Part shown: positions 1-11,535 of the stretch, piece by piece
Layout: the number at the start of each line of letters is the position of its first letter
Position numbering within the stretch: the stretch's first letter is position 1
Assembly (NCBI GenBank): GCA_030683105.1
Contig: JAUXMZ010000035.1
Span: forward strand, 62,001-126,000
From: Burkholderiales bacterium
GTDB lineage: Bacteria > Pseudomonadota > Gammaproteobacteria > Burkholderiales > SG8-41
Length of the DNA: 64,000 nt
Direction: 5' to 3'
The notes under the pieces: generated by a model
The model's input: the letters and a program-made list of their open reading frames with translations, nothing else
What the model was told of the DNA's origin: nothing
Databases searched by the model: none
Program-made: the position numbers and the translations under genes

Positions 1-827
<827 letters not shown>

Positions 828-924
828 CTGCCTGCCAGAGGGAAATGCAGAAAGTTACCGTAAATGGCTCGCGCCGATTCTGTAAACCCGCGGCAACCGG
901 TTTATATGCTTAACAATTTTCCTG

Positions 925-948
925 TTATTCACATTGTCTTGTGGATAA
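925..948. promoter_or_regulatory. Two inverted DnaA boxes upstream of priA
   Basis: TTATTCACA at 925-933 reads on the plus strand. TGTGGATAA at 940-948 is TTATCCACA on the minus strand, identical to the E. coli R1 box. They face each other with 6 bases between. Both match the TTATNCACA consensus exactly. They lie about 100-120 bp upstream of the priA start. DnaA binding here is inferred from sequence only. Confidence 0.6.
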
Positions 949-1114
949 TTTGGTTGATAAAGGCGCCCTGGCTTCAGAATAGCAACAGGGGCGGCCCCAG
1001 ACTAGATGCGATGCGCCAGGAACGCGATAGATTATTTCAATAATAACAATTACTTAGAGTTTGGCGTTTGTCGAGGCATGCCATCTCTCTGGCGGAACGC
1101 TGGCAAGGCCTTGT

Positions 1115-1123
1115 TGTGTATAA
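1115..1123 (-). promoter_or_regulatory. Third DnaA box in the hemE-priA gap
   Basis: TGTGTATAA on the plus strand is TTATACACA on the minus strand, an exact TTATNCACA match. It lies 42 bp from the hemE stop and on the opposite side of the AT-rich patch (1027-1056) from the other two boxes. Confidence 0.5.
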
Positions 1124-1165
1124 GTTTCCTGAGCCGGCGCCTGCCGAAGCCGGGCGTGGGCCCGG

Positions 1166-2227
1166 TCAGTGATGAGCCCGGCTCAACTCGTGTACCGCAT
1201 CGACCAGCGTCGCAACGTGCTCCGGCGGCGTAAACTGCGAGATGCCATGTCCCAGATTAAAGATATGTCCGCTGCCGTGACCATAGGCGTCGAGAACCTG
1301 CTGTACCTGCCCGCGGATGATTGCCGGCTCGGCAAACAGGACGGCAGGATCAAGATTGCCCTGTAACGCAACGCGGTCACCCACGCGCCGCCGGGCAGCA
1401 CCGATATTCACGGTCCAGTCCAGCCCCACGCCGTCGCAGCCTATGGCAGCAATATCCTCCAGCCACAGGCCGCCACCCTTGGTAAATACGATGCTGGGGA
1501 TGATCGCGCCATCGTGCTCGCGCTTGAGACCGGCAATGATGCGTTGCAGATAGGCCAGAGAAAACTCGCGATACGCGGCATCGGCAAGCGCGCCGCCCCA
1601 GGTATCGAAAATCATCACAGCCTGAGCACCGGCCTCGATCTGCGCGTTCAGGTAATCGATCACGGCACGGCTATTAATATCGAGGATATGGTGTAATAGC
1701 GCCGGCTGCTGGTAGAGCATGGTTTTGACAAGGCGAAAGTCAGCGCTCGCTCCACCTTCTATCATATAGCAGGCAAGCGTGAATGGGCTTCCTGAAAAGC
1801 CGATGAGAGGCACTTCGTCGGCCAGTGCACGCCGGATCTGGGACACGGCATCAATCACATAACGCAGATGTACAGAGGGGTCGGGAACGCGCAAATTGCG
1901 GATTTCCCACTCTTCACGCAAAGGTCGCTCGAATTTCGGGCCTTCGCCATCGGCAAAATAAAGGCCCAGGCCCATGGCGTCGGGGATGGTCAGGATGTCG
2001 GAAAACACGATCGCGGCATCCAGCGCATAGCGCGCCAGGGGCTGCATCGTAACCTCAGTCGCATAGTCCGGATTCTTGCACAGACCCAGAAAATTTCCGG
2101 CGCGCGCGCGCGTCTGGTTGTATTCGGGGAGATAACGCCCCGCCTGCCGCATGACCCACACGGGCGTGTATGGCGTGGGCTGCCTGAGCAGCGCGCGGAT
2201 CAGCGTGTCGTTTTTGAGTTTCGTCAC
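1166..2227 (-). CDS. hemE: Uroporphyrinogen decarboxylase
   Basis: HemE decarboxylates the four acetate side chains of uroporphyrinogen III to give coproporphyrinogen III in cytoplasmic heme synthesis. The signature [11 protein letters not shown] sits near residue 26, [17 protein letters not shown] follows mid-protein, and the C-terminal half carries FDTWGG and GNLDPAVL. I chose the GTG at 2227, giving [17 protein letters not shown] and 353 residues, because this matches the usual N-terminus of the family. A TTG two codons upstream (2233) is also open. The gene follows gltD by 28 bp on the same strand and may be the last gene of a gltB-gltD-hemE transcript. Identification is secure; only the start is uncertain. 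Confidence 0.96.
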   Translation of the reverse strand: MTKLKNDTLIRALLRQPTPYTPVWVMRQAGRYLPEYNQTRARAGNFLGLCKNPDYATEVTMQPLARYALDAAIVFSDILTIPDAMGLGLYFADGEGPKFERPLREEWEIRNLRVPDPSVHLRYVIDAVSQIRRALADEVPLIGFSGSPFTLACYMIEGGASADFRLVKTMLYQQPALLHHILDINSRAVIDYLNAQIEAGAQAVMIFDTWGGALADAAYREFSLAYLQRIIAGLKREHDGAIIPSIVFTKGGGLWLEDIAAIGCDGVGLDWTVNIGAARRRVGDRVALQGNLDPAVLFAEPAIIRGQVQQVLDAYGHGSGHIFNLGHGISQFTPPEHVATLVDAVHELSRAHH

Positions 2228-2255
2228 TTGCAATAGGCCGGGTTCATTAAATGAT

Positions 2256-3677
2256 TCAGCGCGGCAGTTCTGATGAACCCATCAGGAACTCATCGACGGC
2301 GCGCGCGCATTGACGCCCTTCGCGTATGGCCCACACCACCAGGGACTGGCCGCGCCGGATGTCGCCAGCTGCGAACACTTTGGGCAGTGAGGTTCGGTAA
2401 TTTTCGGTGTCCGCCACGACATTGCCGCGCGCGTCATTCGCGACACCCATTTCCTGCAGCAGACCCTCCTGCTGCGGCCCCAGAAACCCCATCGCGAGCA
2501 AAACCAGGTCGGCCTTCAGTTCAAATTCAGACCCCGGGATTTCTTGCATCGCGCCGTCTTTCCATTCGACGCGCGCTGCGACCAGTTTCTCGACTTTGCC
2601 GTTCCTGCCCTCGAAACGTTTGGTTGCGACCGACCAGTCACGGTTGCAACCCTCCTCCTGTGAGGAAGAGGTGCGCAGTTTTACCGGCCAGTAAGGCCAG
2701 ACCATGGGCTTGTTTTCATGTTCCGGTGGTTGCGGCAACAGCTCAAACTGGGTCACGGACTTGGCGCCATGTCGGTTCGAAGTCCCGACACAATCAGAGC
2801 CGGTGTCGCCCCCGCCGATGACCACCACATGTTTTCCGGTGGCCAGGAGTTGATCCGGAATGACATCCCCGGCTACGACCTTGTTCTGTTGAGGTAAAAA
2901 TTCCATGGCAAAATGTATGCCGCCGAGTTCACGCCCGGGCACCGGCAGGTCCCGCGGTTTTTCCGCGCCGCCGCTAAGCACCATGGCGTCGAATTCATCA
3001 ACGAGCTGTTTCGCCGGGATGTCTGTGCCGACATTCTGATTGACACGAAATTCAATCCCTTCAGCGCGCATCTGCTCGAAGCGCCGGTCGATCAGGTTTT
3101 TTTCCATCTTGAAATCGGGAATGCCGTAGCGCAGCAGTCCGCCAATGCGGTCGGCTTTTTCGAATACCACGACATCATGACCGGCGCGGGCAAGTTGCTG
3201 GGCGCAGGCCAGCCCGGCGGGTCCGGAACCGACAACCGCAATGCGCTTCCCGGTCTTGCGTTTGGAGGGCGCGGGCAGCACCCAGCCCATCTCCCAACCC
3301 TTGTCTATGATGGCATGTTCGATGGACTTGATGCCGACCGCGTCATTGTTGATGTTGAGCGTGCACGCCGCTTCGCACGGCGCGGGACAGACGCGCCCGG
3401 TGAATTCCGGAAAGTTATTGGTTGAATGCAGCGTGTCGAGCGCCTGTTTCCAGTCCTGCTTGAAGACGAGATCATTCCAGTCCGGGATGATGTTGTTGAT
3501 GGGACATCCGCTCATGCAAAACGGGGTGCCGCAGTCCATGCAGCGAGCGCCCTGGACGGCGGCCTGATCGTCGCTCAAATGATGGACGAATTCGCGCCAG
3601 TGCTTGACTCGCTCCCGGGCCTGCTCGGACGGCTCTGACAGGCGCTCAAATTCCATGAATCCAGTGATCTTGCCCAT
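2256..3677 (-). CDS. gltD: Glutamate synthase (NADPH) small/beta subunit
   Basis: The beta subunit passes electrons from NADPH via FAD and iron-sulfur clusters to the large subunit for glutamate formation from glutamine and 2-oxoglutarate. The 473 residues show the family order. An N-terminal cysteine-rich segment ([14 protein letters not shown] and CPAPCEAAC) carries the 4Fe-4S ligands. It is followed by the FAD Rossmann motif [19 protein letters not shown] near residue 150 and the NADPH motif [13 protein letters not shown] near residue 290, with the closing FAD motif [20 protein letters not shown] near the C-terminus. It lies 95 bp downstream of gltB, the usual partner order. Start is ATG at 3677. 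Confidence 0.97.
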   Translation of the reverse strand: MGKITGFMEFERLSEPSEQARERVKHWREFVHHLSDDQAAVQGARCMDCGTPFCMSGCPINNIIPDWNDLVFKQDWKQALDTLHSTNNFPEFTGRVCPAPCEAACTLNINNDAVGIKSIEHAIIDKGWEMGWVLPAPSKRKTGKRIAVVGSGPAGLACAQQLARAGHDVVVFEKADRIGGLLRYGIPDFKMEKNLIDRRFEQMRAEGIEFRVNQNVGTDIPAKQLVDEFDAMVLSGGAEKPRDLPVPGRELGGIHFAMEFLPQQNKVVAGDVIPDQLLATGKHVVVIGGGDTGSDCVGTSNRHGAKSVTQFELLPQPPEHENKPMVWPYWPVKLRTSSSQEEGCNRDWSVATKRFEGRNGKVEKLVAARVEWKDGAMQEIPGSEFELKADLVLLAMGFLGPQQEGLLQEMGVANDARGNVVADTENYRTSLPKVFAAGDIRRGQSLVVWAIREGRQCARAVDEFLMGSSELPR

Positions 3678-3772
3678 CTTGATTCAGCCTCAAAAAACTC
3701 CATCCACAAACATTACGAAGGACACCGGGCCGCCTGCTCTTGACGATGCCGGTGTCCTCTGCACTAGAGGTG

Positions 3773-6700
3773 CTAGGCAGCGATTTTCTTGCTTTTCGCG
3801 GCCATCTCGCCCAGCGCGCGCCGGTATTCGTTGGGAAAAACCTTGACGAATTTGGCCCGGGATTGCGGCCAATGATCGAGAATGTGCTGCGCCTGAGCGC
3901 TGCCGGTATATTTCACGTGTTTTTCGATCATGTGCTTGAGCATCGCCTCGTCGGTCTCGCCCAAATGCCAGACATCACGCGCAATCTTGGCCTCCTGTTC
4001 GGCCGCAGCCAGCACAGACTCAAGCTTGACCATGGCAAGATTGCAGCGCGATTCAAACGTGCCGTCTTCGTCGAGCACGTAGGCAATGCCGCCCGACATG
4101 CCGGCCGCGAAATTACGCCCGGTCAGGCCCAGCACGACCACTGTGCCGCCGGTCATGTACTCGCAGCCGTGGTCGCCTACGCCCTGCACAACCGCGCGTG
4201 CGCCCGAGTTGCGCACGGCAAAGCGTTCGCCCGCCACGCCGCGGAAATAGGCCTCGCCGGCGATCGCGCCGTAGAGCACGACGTTGCCGGTGATGATGTT
4301 GTCCCGCGGTTCGCCGCGGAACTTGGGCGAAGGCTGCACCGATATGCGACCGCCCGACAACCCCTTGCCGCAGTAATCGTTGGTGTCACCGATGAGGTCC
4401 AGCGTCACGCCTTTGGCAAGGAAAGCGCCAAAACTCTGGCCGGCAGAACCGGCGAAACGGATATGGATCGTGTCGTCCGGCAACCCTTCGTGACCATAAC
4501 GCGTGGCGATCGCGCTCGACAGCATGGTTCCGACCGTGCGATTGATGTTACGGATCGGCATGTCGATCGTCACGTTCTCGCCGCGCTCGAACGCTGGTTT
4601 GGAGAGCTCGATTAACCGGTAATCAAGCGCTTTTTCCAGGCCGTGGTCCTGCTCTTCGCATTTGTAGCGCGCCACTTCAGCCCCGACCTGGGGCTGGTAG
4701 AAAATCCTGGAGAAGTCGAGACCCTTCGCTTTCCAGTGCTCGATGCCCTTCCTGGTTTCGAGCAGATCGGAGCGGCCGATCAGATCGCTGAATTTGCGGA
4801 TCCCGAGTCTCGCCATCAACTCACGGAGTTCTTCCGCCACAAAGAAGAAATAATTGATCACGTGCTCGGGCTTACCCCGGAACTTACTGCGCAATACAGG
4901 ATCCTGGGTGGCGACACCGACCGGACAGGTATTCAGATGACACTTGCGCATCATGTTGCAGCCCTCGGTCACCAGAGGCGCGGTGGAAAATCCGAACTCG
5001 TCGGCGCCGAGCAGCGCGCCTACGATGACATCGCGGCCGGTTTTCATCTGGCCGTCGGCTTGCACCGCAATCCGGCCGCGCAGGCGGTTAAGTACCAGCG
5101 TCTGCTGTGTTTCGGCGAGACCCAGTTCCCACGGCGTGCCGGCGTGCTTGATCGACGACCATGGTGAGGCGCCGGTGCCGCCGTCGTGCCCGGAAATGGT
5201 GACATGGTCGGCCTTGGCTTTGGCGACGCCCGCCGCAACGGTGCCGACGCCGACCTCCGAGACCAGCTTGACGCTGATCGAGGCGGCAGGATTAGCGTTC
5301 TTGAGATCGTGTATGAGCTGCGCCAGATCCTCGATCGAGTAAATGTCATGGTGCGGCGGCGGCGATATCAATTCCACGCCCGGCGTGGCGTAGCGCAGCT
5401 GCGCGATGTATTCAGACACCTTGCGTCCCGGAAGCTGGCCGCCTTCGCCAGGCTTGGCGCCCTGCGCCATTTTGATCTGGATCTGCTCGGCGCTCACCAG
5501 ATACTCTGTGGTGACACCGAAACGGCCGGAGGCGACCTGTTTTATTTTCGATTTGAGGGAGTCGCCCGCCTTGAGTTCGATATCGTGCTCGACATTACCT
5601 TTGCCCAGGCGCGAGGCCAGCGTTTCGCCTGCCTTGACCGGGGCATAGCGATTGCGGTCTTCGCCGCCTTCGCCGGTGTTCGACTTGCCGCCGAGACGGT
5701 TCATCGCGATAGCCAGTGTGGTGTGCGCTTCGGTGGAGATCGACCCCAGCGACATGGCGCCGGTCGAAAAACGCTTGACGATCTCGGCGGCGGGCTCTAC
5801 TTCCTCGATCGGCACCGGCGTGCACTGATCGAATTTGAACTCGAACAGGCCGCGCAATGTCATGTGACGCGTCGACTGGTCGTTGATGAGCTGCGCGTAC
5901 TCCTTGTACGTCGCGTAGCTGTTATTCCGCGCCGAATGCTGCAGTTTGGCGATGGCATCCGGCGTCCACATGTGTTCTTCGCCACGCAGGCGCCACGCGT
6001 ATTCGCCTCCGGCGTCGAGCGTGCCCGCCAACACCGGGTCTTCACCAAAGGCGGCATTGTGGATACGGACGGCCTCTTCCGCCACCTCGAACACGCCTAT
6101 GCCTTCCACGCTTGAGGTGGTGCCGGTGAAGTATTTGTCTACCAGCGATTTGGAAAGCCCCACGGCTTCGAAAATCTGGGCGCCGGTGTAAGACATGTAA
6201 GTCGAAATACCCATTTTGGACATGACTTTGCGCAGACCCTTGCCGACCGCCTTGACAAAGTTTTTGATGGCCTTCTTGCCATCTACGTCGTCACCCAATT
6301 GATTTTTTTCGGCCAGATCGAGTAACGATTCTAGGGCCAGATAGGGATGTACCGCTTCCGCGCCGTAGCCGGCAAGCAGGGCGAAATGATGAACTTCGCG
6401 TGCCGAGCCGGTCTCGACAACCAGGCCGGCAGTGGTACGCAGGCCTTTGTTGACCAGATGCTGGTGGATGGCCGATAACGCCAGCGGCGCGGGAATCGCC
6501 ACGTGGTCGCGGTCGACGCACCGGTCGGAGATGATCATTACGCTGTAACCCGCGCGCGCCGCGTCTTCGGCCTGGGCACACAGGCTCGCCAACCGCGCTT
6601 CGATCGCTTCCTTGCCCCAGGCTACGGGGTAACAGATATCGAGCTCGAAGGATTTGAATTTGCCGTCGGTATAGCGGTCGATGTTACGGATCTTCTCCAT

Positions 6701-8431
6701 TTCGAAGAAGTCGAGCACAGGCTGGCCCACCTCGAGGCGGATCGGCGGATTCATCTCGTCGATGCCGAGCAGGTTGGGTTTGGGCCCGATGAACGAAACG
6801 AGCGAAGTCACCAGTTCCTCGCGAATCGGATCGATCGGCGGGTTAGTGACCTGGGCAAACAACTGCTTGAAGTAGTGATAAAGCGTCTTGTTCTTGCCCG
6901 ACAACACGGCCAGCGGTGAGTCATTGCCCATCGAGCCGGTCGCCTCTTCGCCATTGGTCGCCATGGGGGTCATCAGGAACTTGAGGTCTTCCTGGGTATA
7001 GGCGAAGGCCTGCTGGCGATCCAGTAGCGGCACGTTGGAACGCTCAGGCTGGTGCATGTCGCTCTCCACATCGTCAAGCCTGATGCGGATGCGCTCCATC
7101 CATTCGGTGTAAGGCTTGGCGGAGGCCAGTGTATCCTTCAGTTCCTTGTCGTCGATGATGCGGCCCTTCTCCAGATCGACCAGGAACATCTTACCCGGCT
7201 GCAGACGCCATTTCTTGATGATCCGCTCCTCGGGTATCGGCAGCACGCCAGCCTCTGAAGCCATGATTACCAGATCATCATCGGTGACGATATAGCGCGC
7301 CGGCCGCAGGCCGTTGCGATCGAGCGTGGCGCCGATCTGGCGGCCGTCGGTAAAGGCGATTGCCGCCGGACCGTCCCATGGCTCCATCATCGCGGCGTGG
7401 TATTCGTAGAACGCACGGCGGCTGGTATCCATCAGCGTGTGGCCTTCCCACGCTTCCGGGATCATCATCATTACGGAATGCGCAATCGAATAACCACTCA
7501 TCGCCAGCAGTTCCAGCGCGTTATCGAAAGAAGCCGAGTCCGACTGGCCGTCGTAAATCAGCGGCCACAGCTTGTCGAGGTCCTTGCCCAGGACCGGGCT
7601 CGAGATTGCACCCTGGCGCGCGCGCAGCCAGTTGACGTTGCCGCGCAGGGTATTGATCTCGCCGTTGTGCGCGATCATGCGGAATGGATGCGCCAGTTGC
7701 CACGTCGGGAAGGTGTTGGTCGAGAAACGCTGGTGGACGAGCGCCAGCGCCGATACAACGCGCGGATCCTGCAGGTCCTTGTAGTACTTGCCGACTTGGC
7801 CGGCGAGCAGCATTCCTTTGTAGCCGATGGTGCGCGCAGATAGGGTCGGAGCGTAGAATTCTTCGCCATGCGCGAGCTTGAGTGCCCGGATCGCATGACC
7901 GAATGATTTGCGGATTATGTAGAGTTTGCGCTCAAGCGCGTCGGTGACGGTGACGCCCGGGCCGCGACCGACGAACACCTGACGGATCACCGGCTCGATT
8001 TTTTTGACCGACTCACCCAGGCCGGAGTTGTCACAAGGCACGTCGCGCCAGCCGAGTGGAATCTGGCCCTCGTCTTTGATCGCGCGCTCGATTTCATATT
8101 CGCACGCCAGGCGCGAAGCCGGTTCCTGCGGCAGGAACACCATGCCGACGCCGTACTGCCCGAGGGGCGGCAGCTTGATGCCGTGCTGCGACATTTCCTC
8201 GCGGAAAAATTTGTCGGGAATCTGCAGCAATATTCCTGCGCCGTCGCCGGCCAGCGGATCTGCACCCACCGCGCCACGGTGGGTCAGATTTTTCAGGAGC
8301 TGCAGTCCCAGTTCGACGATCTCGTGGCTTTTCTTGCCCTTGATGTTCGCAATAAAGCCGACGCCGCACGCATCATGCTCGTTTGCTGGATTGTAAAGCC
8401 CCTGTGAAGCTGGCAGACCGGATTGAGACAC
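3773..8431 (-). CDS. gltB: Glutamate synthase (NADPH) large/alpha subunit
   Basis: This 1552-residue enzyme performs glutamine hydrolysis, ammonia channelling and reductive amination of 2-oxoglutarate. Cys22 in DACGVGF would become the N-terminal nucleophile of the class-II glutaminase after propeptide removal. The central FMN-binding barrel includes [19 protein letters not shown]. The 3Fe-4S cysteines are visible in [19 protein letters not shown]. The C-terminal glycine-rich beta-helix domain has [21 protein letters not shown]. Length is normal for the family. The start is GTG at 8431, preceded by GAGGG at good spacing. The gene opens the gltB-gltD unit; its promoter would be in the 188-bp gap below dgt, where I see no clear -35/-10 pair. 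Confidence 0.97.
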   Translation of the reverse strand: MSQSGLPASQGLYNPANEHDACGVGFIANIKGKKSHEIVELGLQLLKNLTHRGAVGADPLAGDGAGILLQIPDKFFREEMSQHGIKLPPLGQYGVGMVFLPQEPASRLACEYEIERAIKDEGQIPLGWRDVPCDNSGLGESVKKIEPVIRQVFVGRGPGVTVTDALERKLYIIRKSFGHAIRALKLAHGEEFYAPTLSARTIGYKGMLLAGQVGKYYKDLQDPRVVSALALVHQRFSTNTFPTWQLAHPFRMIAHNGEINTLRGNVNWLRARQGAISSPVLGKDLDKLWPLIYDGQSDSASFDNALELLAMSGYSIAHSVMMMIPEAWEGHTLMDTSRRAFYEYHAAMMEPWDGPAAIAFTDGRQIGATLDRNGLRPARYIVTDDDLVIMASEAGVLPIPEERIIKKWRLQPGKMFLVDLEKGRIIDDKELKDTLASAKPYTEWMERIRIRLDDVESDMHQPERSNVPLLDRQQAFAYTQEDLKFLMTPMATNGEEATGSMGNDSPLAVLSGKNKTLYHYFKQLFAQVTNPPIDPIREELVTSLVSFIGPKPNLLGIDEMNPPIRLEVGQPVLDFFEMEKIRNIDRYTDGKFKSFELDICYPVAWGKEAIEARLASLCAQAEDAARAGYSVMIISDRCVDRDHVAIPAPLALSAIHQHLVNKGLRTTAGLVVETGSAREVHHFALLAGYGAEAVHPYLALESLLDLAEKNQLGDDVDGKKAIKNFVKAVGKGLRKVMSKMGISTYMSYTGAQIFEAVGLSKSLVDKYFTGTTSSVEGIGVFEVAEEAVRIHNAAFGEDPVLAGTLDAGGEYAWRLRGEEHMWTPDAIAKLQHSARNNSYATYKEYAQLINDQSTRHMTLRGLFEFKFDQCTPVPIEEVEPAAEIVKRFSTGAMSLGSISTEAHTTLAIAMNRLGGKSNTGEGGEDRNRYAPVKAGETLASRLGKGNVEHDIELKAGDSLKSKIKQVASGRFGVTTEYLVSAEQIQIKMAQGAKPGEGGQLPGRKVSEYIAQLRYATPGVELISPPPHHDIYSIEDLAQLIHDLKNANPAASISVKLVSEVGVGTVAAGVAKAKADHVTISGHDGGTGASPWSSIKHAGTPWELGLAETQQTLVLNRLRGRIAVQADGQMKTGRDVIVGALLGADEFGFSTAPLVTEGCNMMRKCHLNTCPVGVATQDPVLRSKFRGKPEHVINYFFFVAEELRELMARLGIRKFSDLIGRSDLLETRKGIEHWKAKGLDFSRIFYQPQVGAEVARYKCEEQDHGLEKALDYRLIELSKPAFERGENVTIDMPIRNINRTVGTMLSSAIATRYGHEGLPDDTIHIRFAGSAGQSFGAFLAKGVTLDLIGDTNDYCGKGLSGGRISVQPSPKFRGEPRDNIITGNVVLYGAIAGEAYFRGVAGERFAVRNSGARAVVQGVGDHGCEYMTGGTVVVLGLTGRNFAAGMSGGIAYVLDEDGTFESRCNLAMVKLESVLAAAEQEAKIARDVWHLGETDEAMLKHMIEKHVKYTGSAQAQHILDHWPQSRAKFVKVFPNEYRRALGEMAAKSKKIAA

Positions 8432-8619
8432 GCTGCGCCCTCGTCAAATAAAGCCTTTTCAGCACAAGCAGTTGCGCACACATTGCTGCGCTGCCGCAAC
8501 AGCTGCGGAAAGGCTGGTTAAAGCTGGGGTGAAACCTGCGAAGTTTACCCGGTTCGGGGGGGTACATCAACCGTTGGCGGGACTGGGTCGGCTGCACGGT
8601 GCGCTGCCGCAACCGCGGA

Positions 8620-9741
8620 TCAGGCGGCGTCGACAGCGAATAACCGACGGTATTCGCGAATAGCGTAGCGGTCGGTCATGCCCGCAATATAGTCGGCGAT
8701 GGCGCGTGCGTTATCCTCGCGGGCACGAGCCTGGGATTCAGGCGGAAGCAGCTTGGGGTCGTCTCGGAAAGCGCCAAACAATTCGGTCACGATGCGCCGG
8801 GCCTTGGTGCTCATGCGCGCCACGCGGTAATGCTGGTAAAGATTCTGGCGCAGGAACTGCTTGAGTTCCTGCTGCTCGAGTTTAATCTTTGTGCTGAACG
8901 ATATCAGCGGCGGCGTTGAGCGAACTGCCGTTAAATCAGCCGGCGCCCGATCCCGGATATTGAGCGTGCTTTGCCGGGTCAGATCGGTCACCAGCGTGCC
9001 TATCATACGACGCACGGTTTCATGCACGAGACGCCGGTCATTCAGTTTTGGGAACTCGCGCAAAGCCGATTTCATATGCCGGGAAAAAATCCTGATTCCG
9101 GCCAGTTGCTCTAGCGTGAGTAATCCTGAACGCAAGCCATCATCAACATCATGATTATTGTAGGCAATCTCGTCCGCCAGATTTGCGATCTGCGCTTCCA
9201 GCGTAGGCTGCAGCTTCCGGATGAAACGCTCGCCGACGTCACCCAGCGCCCGGGCGTTTTTCTGCGAACAATGCTTCAGTATGCCTTCGCGCGTCTCGAA
9301 GGTGAGATTAAGTCCGTCGAACGCGCCATAGCGTTGCTCAAGCAGGTCGACTACGCGCAGGGACTGTAGGTTGTGCTCGAACCCGCCATATTTTGCCATG
9401 CAGGCGTTAAGCGCATCCTGGCCCGAGTGGCCGAACGGCGTGTGGCCAAGATCGTGAGCAAGCGCAATGGCTTCGGTAAGATCCTCGTCCAGCCTGAGGC
9501 TGCGCGCAACAGATCGCGCAAGTTGTGCAACTTCCAGGCTATGGGTGAGCCGGGTTCGAAACAAATCACCCTCGTGGTTGACGAACACTTGCGTTTTGTA
9601 TTCGAGGCGACGGAACGCCGTGGAGTGAATAATGCGGTCGCGATCGCGCTGGTATTCGCTGCGGCCGCTAGGCGCTGCTTCCAGATGACGCCGGCCTCGC
9701 GAGCGGCGCGGATCCGCCGCATAGGGGATACGCTCAGGCAT
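8620..9741 (-). CDS. dgt: Deoxyguanosinetriphosphate triphosphohydrolase-like HD-domain protein
   Basis: An HD-superfamily metal-dependent phosphohydrolase of the dGTPase family, which cleaves dNTPs to nucleoside and tripolyphosphate. The metal ligands are visible: His in RLTHSLEV near residue 66, the HD pair in [14 protein letters not shown] near 95, and the late Asp in [14 protein letters not shown] near 185. The 373-residue length fits the short, type-2 subfamily that is usually only called dGTPase-like, so the true substrate is uncertain. The start overlaps the aroB stop by 8 bp, which suggests translational coupling in an aroK-aroB-dgt unit. Confidence 0.88.
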   Translation of the reverse strand: MPERIPYAADPRRSRGRRHLEAAPSGRSEYQRDRDRIIHSTAFRRLEYKTQVFVNHEGDLFRTRLTHSLEVAQLARSVARSLRLDEDLTEAIALAHDLGHTPFGHSGQDALNACMAKYGGFEHNLQSLRVVDLLEQRYGAFDGLNLTFETREGILKHCSQKNARALGDVGERFIRKLQPTLEAQIANLADEIAYNNHDVDDGLRSGLLTLEQLAGIRIFSRHMKSALREFPKLNDRRLVHETVRRMIGTLVTDLTRQSTLNIRDRAPADLTAVRSTPPLISFSTKIKLEQQELKQFLRQNLYQHYRVARMSTKARRIVTELFGAFRDDPKLLPPESQARAREDNARAIADYIAGMTDRYAIREYRRLFAVDAA

Positions 9742-10822
9742 TTACCGTGCGTCTGACAAGGATATCGCGGAGCGCCGCATCAGGCACGAGGTCGGTGACA
9801 AAGGCCTCGCCTATGCTTTTCAGAAGTACAAAGCGGACTTTTCCACCCTCGACTTTTTTGTCGTGCCCCATCAGGTCAAGGTAGCGCTCTACACCCAATT
9901 CAGGAGCAGAAACCGGCAGCTTGGCGCGAGCGAGCAATGCGGTTACCCGCGTGACATCCTGGCGCGAGATTAGTCCCATCTGCTGCGACAGTTCTGCGGC
10001 CAGCACCATGCCGGCCGCGACCGCTTCACCGTGCAACCATGTACCATATCCGAGGCCGGCTTCAATCGCATGGCCAAACGTATGCCCAAGGTTAAGCAGG
10101 GTGCGCACACCGTGTTCGTGCTCATCAAGCGCTACAATTTCAGCCTTGTTGCGGCACGATCGCTCAACCGCGTAGGCAAGGGCATCCGGCTCGCACGCCA
10201 AAAGTCTCGCGATGTTTTTCTCCAGCCAGACGAAAAATTCCGGGTCACGAATCAGCCCGTATTTGATGGTTTCCGCAATCCCCGCCGCAAGCTCCCGCTC
10301 CGGCAGCGTATTCAGCGTCTCGGTGTCGGCGATCACCGCGCGGGGCTGATAAAATGCGCCGACCATATTTTTACCAAGCGGGTGATTGATCGCGGTTTTG
10401 CCGCCCACGGCTGAATCGACCAGGGCAAGCAGCGTTGTCGGTACCTGGATGTACGGCACGCCACGCAGGTAGACAGCGGCAGCGAACCCGGTCAGGTCGC
10501 CGATAACCCCGCCGCCCAGGGCAATCAGGGTGGTCTTGCGCTCGCAGCGGTTCGTCAACAACGCATCAAAAATCCGGTTAAGCGTTTCCCAGTTTTTGTA
10601 AGCCTCACCATCGGGGAGCACGATGCTGACAACTTCGATGCCGCCTGATTTCAGCGCGGAGGTCAGGGTTGCAAGGTAAAGCGGCGCTATGGTCGCGTTG
10701 GTAATAACGGCAACTTTTTTCTGGGGCAGGTTTGCCGCAATCAATTGGGTTTTATGAATGAGGCCAACCCCGATATGGATCGGGTAGCTGCGATCACCGA
10801 GGGCTACGGTCAGGGTCTGCAT
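9734..10822 (-). CDS. aroB: 3-dehydroquinate synthase
   Basis: AroB converts DAHP to 3-dehydroquinate, the second shikimate-pathway step, using NAD+ and a divalent metal. The NAD-binding region shows [10 protein letters not shown] and [16 protein letters not shown]. The metal-binding part has [30 protein letters not shown], with the expected histidines. Length 362 is typical. It starts 17 bp after the aroK stop and overlaps dgt, so it belongs to an aroK-aroB-dgt unit, as in many betaproteobacteria. Confidence 0.97.
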   Translation of the reverse strand: MQTLTVALGDRSYPIHIGVGLIHKTQLIAANLPQKKVAVITNATIAPLYLATLTSALKSGGIEVVSIVLPDGEAYKNWETLNRIFDALLTNRCERKTTLIALGGGVIGDLTGFAAAVYLRGVPYIQVPTTLLALVDSAVGGKTAINHPLGKNMVGAFYQPRAVIADTETLNTLPERELAAGIAETIKYGLIRDPEFFVWLEKNIARLLACEPDALAYAVERSCRNKAEIVALDEHEHGVRTLLNLGHTFGHAIEAGLGYGTWLHGEAVAAGMVLAAELSQQMGLISRQDVTRVTALLARAKLPVSAPELGVERYLDLMGHDKKVEGGKVRFVLLKSIGEAFVTDLVPDAALRDILVRRTVNA

Positions 10823-10839
10823 GAGGTCACTTTGCGAGG

Positions 10840-11436
10840 TCAGTTGGCGCGCAATGCATCATCCGGGGTGCTTGCCGGCCCGCGTTTATGTTGTACCAGT
10901 TTTTGCTCGAGCTGGTGCACGAGTGCGCTTAAACTCTGGCTGCCGGTATCGATAATGATATCGGCAATTTCGCGATAAAGCGGGTCGCGCTGCGCATACA
11001 ATTCCTGCAGCTTCGCCATGGGGTTTTCAGTTTGCAGCAGTGGGCGGTTCTTGTCGTGACGGGTTCGCTGCCACAAATCCTTGACGCTGGCGCGCAGGTA
11101 AACGACCGTTCCATGCGCCGCAAGCGCCCTGCGATTAATTTCGGAGATTACCGCGCCACCGCCTGTAGCCAGGACGATGTTTTCCGCCTTGACCAATTCG
11201 GCAAGCAATTTGCTTTCACGGTCCCGAAAGCCGCTTTCGCCTTCAATTTCAAAAATCAACGGAATGCGGACCCCGGTGCCACGCTCTATTTCATGGTCGG
11301 CGTCATAAAAAGTCTTGTTCAGCCGCCGCGCCAGCATTCTGCCTACCGACGTCTTTCCAGCACCCATCAGACCGATTAAATAAATATTGTTCGGCGGGCT
11401 ATCGGGAACGGTGTTGTTTTCGCTGGCCGTGCACAT
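10840..11436 (-). CDS. aroK: Shikimate kinase
   Basis: AroK phosphorylates shikimate with ATP. The P-loop [11 protein letters not shown] is near residue 23, DADHEIE near 46, the shikimate-binding FRDRES near 70, and the GGGAV motif near 93. The 198 residues include a short non-conserved N-terminal extension and a charged C-terminal tail. No strong ribosome-binding site precedes the ATG at 11436. An inverted repeat (CGATTC/GAATCG, 11441-11457) sits just upstream. In many relatives aroK is part of the pil operon, but here a terminator lies between pilQ and aroK, so either readthrough or a separate promoter is implied. Confidence 0.95.
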   Translation of the reverse strand: MCTASENNTVPDSPPNNIYLIGLMGAGKTSVGRMLARRLNKTFYDADHEIERGTGVRIPLIFEIEGESGFRDRESKLLAELVKAENIVLATGGGAVISEINRRALAAHGTVVYLRASVKDLWQRTRHDKNRPLLQTENPMAKLQELYAQRDPLYREIADIIIDTGSQSLSALVHQLEQKLVQHKRGPASTPDDALRAN

Positions 11437-11489
11437 ACACCGATTCTAACGGAATCGCCGCGTATGGCATAACCTGTTGTGTAACCAAC

Positions 11490-11520
11490 AAAAAAAAGCG
11501 GCGGAATCCGCCGCTTTATT
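11490..11520 (-). terminator. Intrinsic terminator of the pilMNOPQ operon
   Basis: On the minus strand GCGGCGG pairs perfectly with CCGCCGC across a 3-nt loop (11498-11514), extended by A/T pairs, and is followed by a run of T (plus-strand A-tract 11490-11497). It lies just beyond the pilQ stop. Confidence 0.88.
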
Positions 11521-11535
11521 AAAAAACAGACATGG

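Larger units (their letters stand above)
828..1165. other. hemE-priA intergenic region, AT-rich, with three DnaA-box consensus sites
   Basis: This is the only gene-free stretch over 300 bases. No convincing CDS lies inside. Next to the hemE stop there is a GC-rich stem (CCGGGC/GCCCGG, 1150-1165) without a T-tract, possibly a weak terminator. Bases 1027-1056 are 26/30 A+T. Bases 901-960 are also clearly AT-rich relative to the flanking genes. Three perfect matches to TTATNCACA lie at 925-933 (+), 940-948 (-) and 1115-1123 (-), so they flank the most AT-rich patch. A possible priA -10 (TATAAA on the minus strand) is at 901-906, which would place the paired boxes over or just upstream of the -35 position. 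Confidence 0.75.

Noticed and set aside
1006-1233. A 75-codon plus-strand frame across the hemE-priA gap.
   Set aside because: Runs into hemE antisense, low-complexity tail, and no homologous features; treated as chance.
3740-6115. Long plus-strand frames opposite gltB (291, 174 and 309 codons).
   Set aside because: Antisense shadows of a GC-rich conserved gene; no domain, and composition follows the gltB codon pattern.
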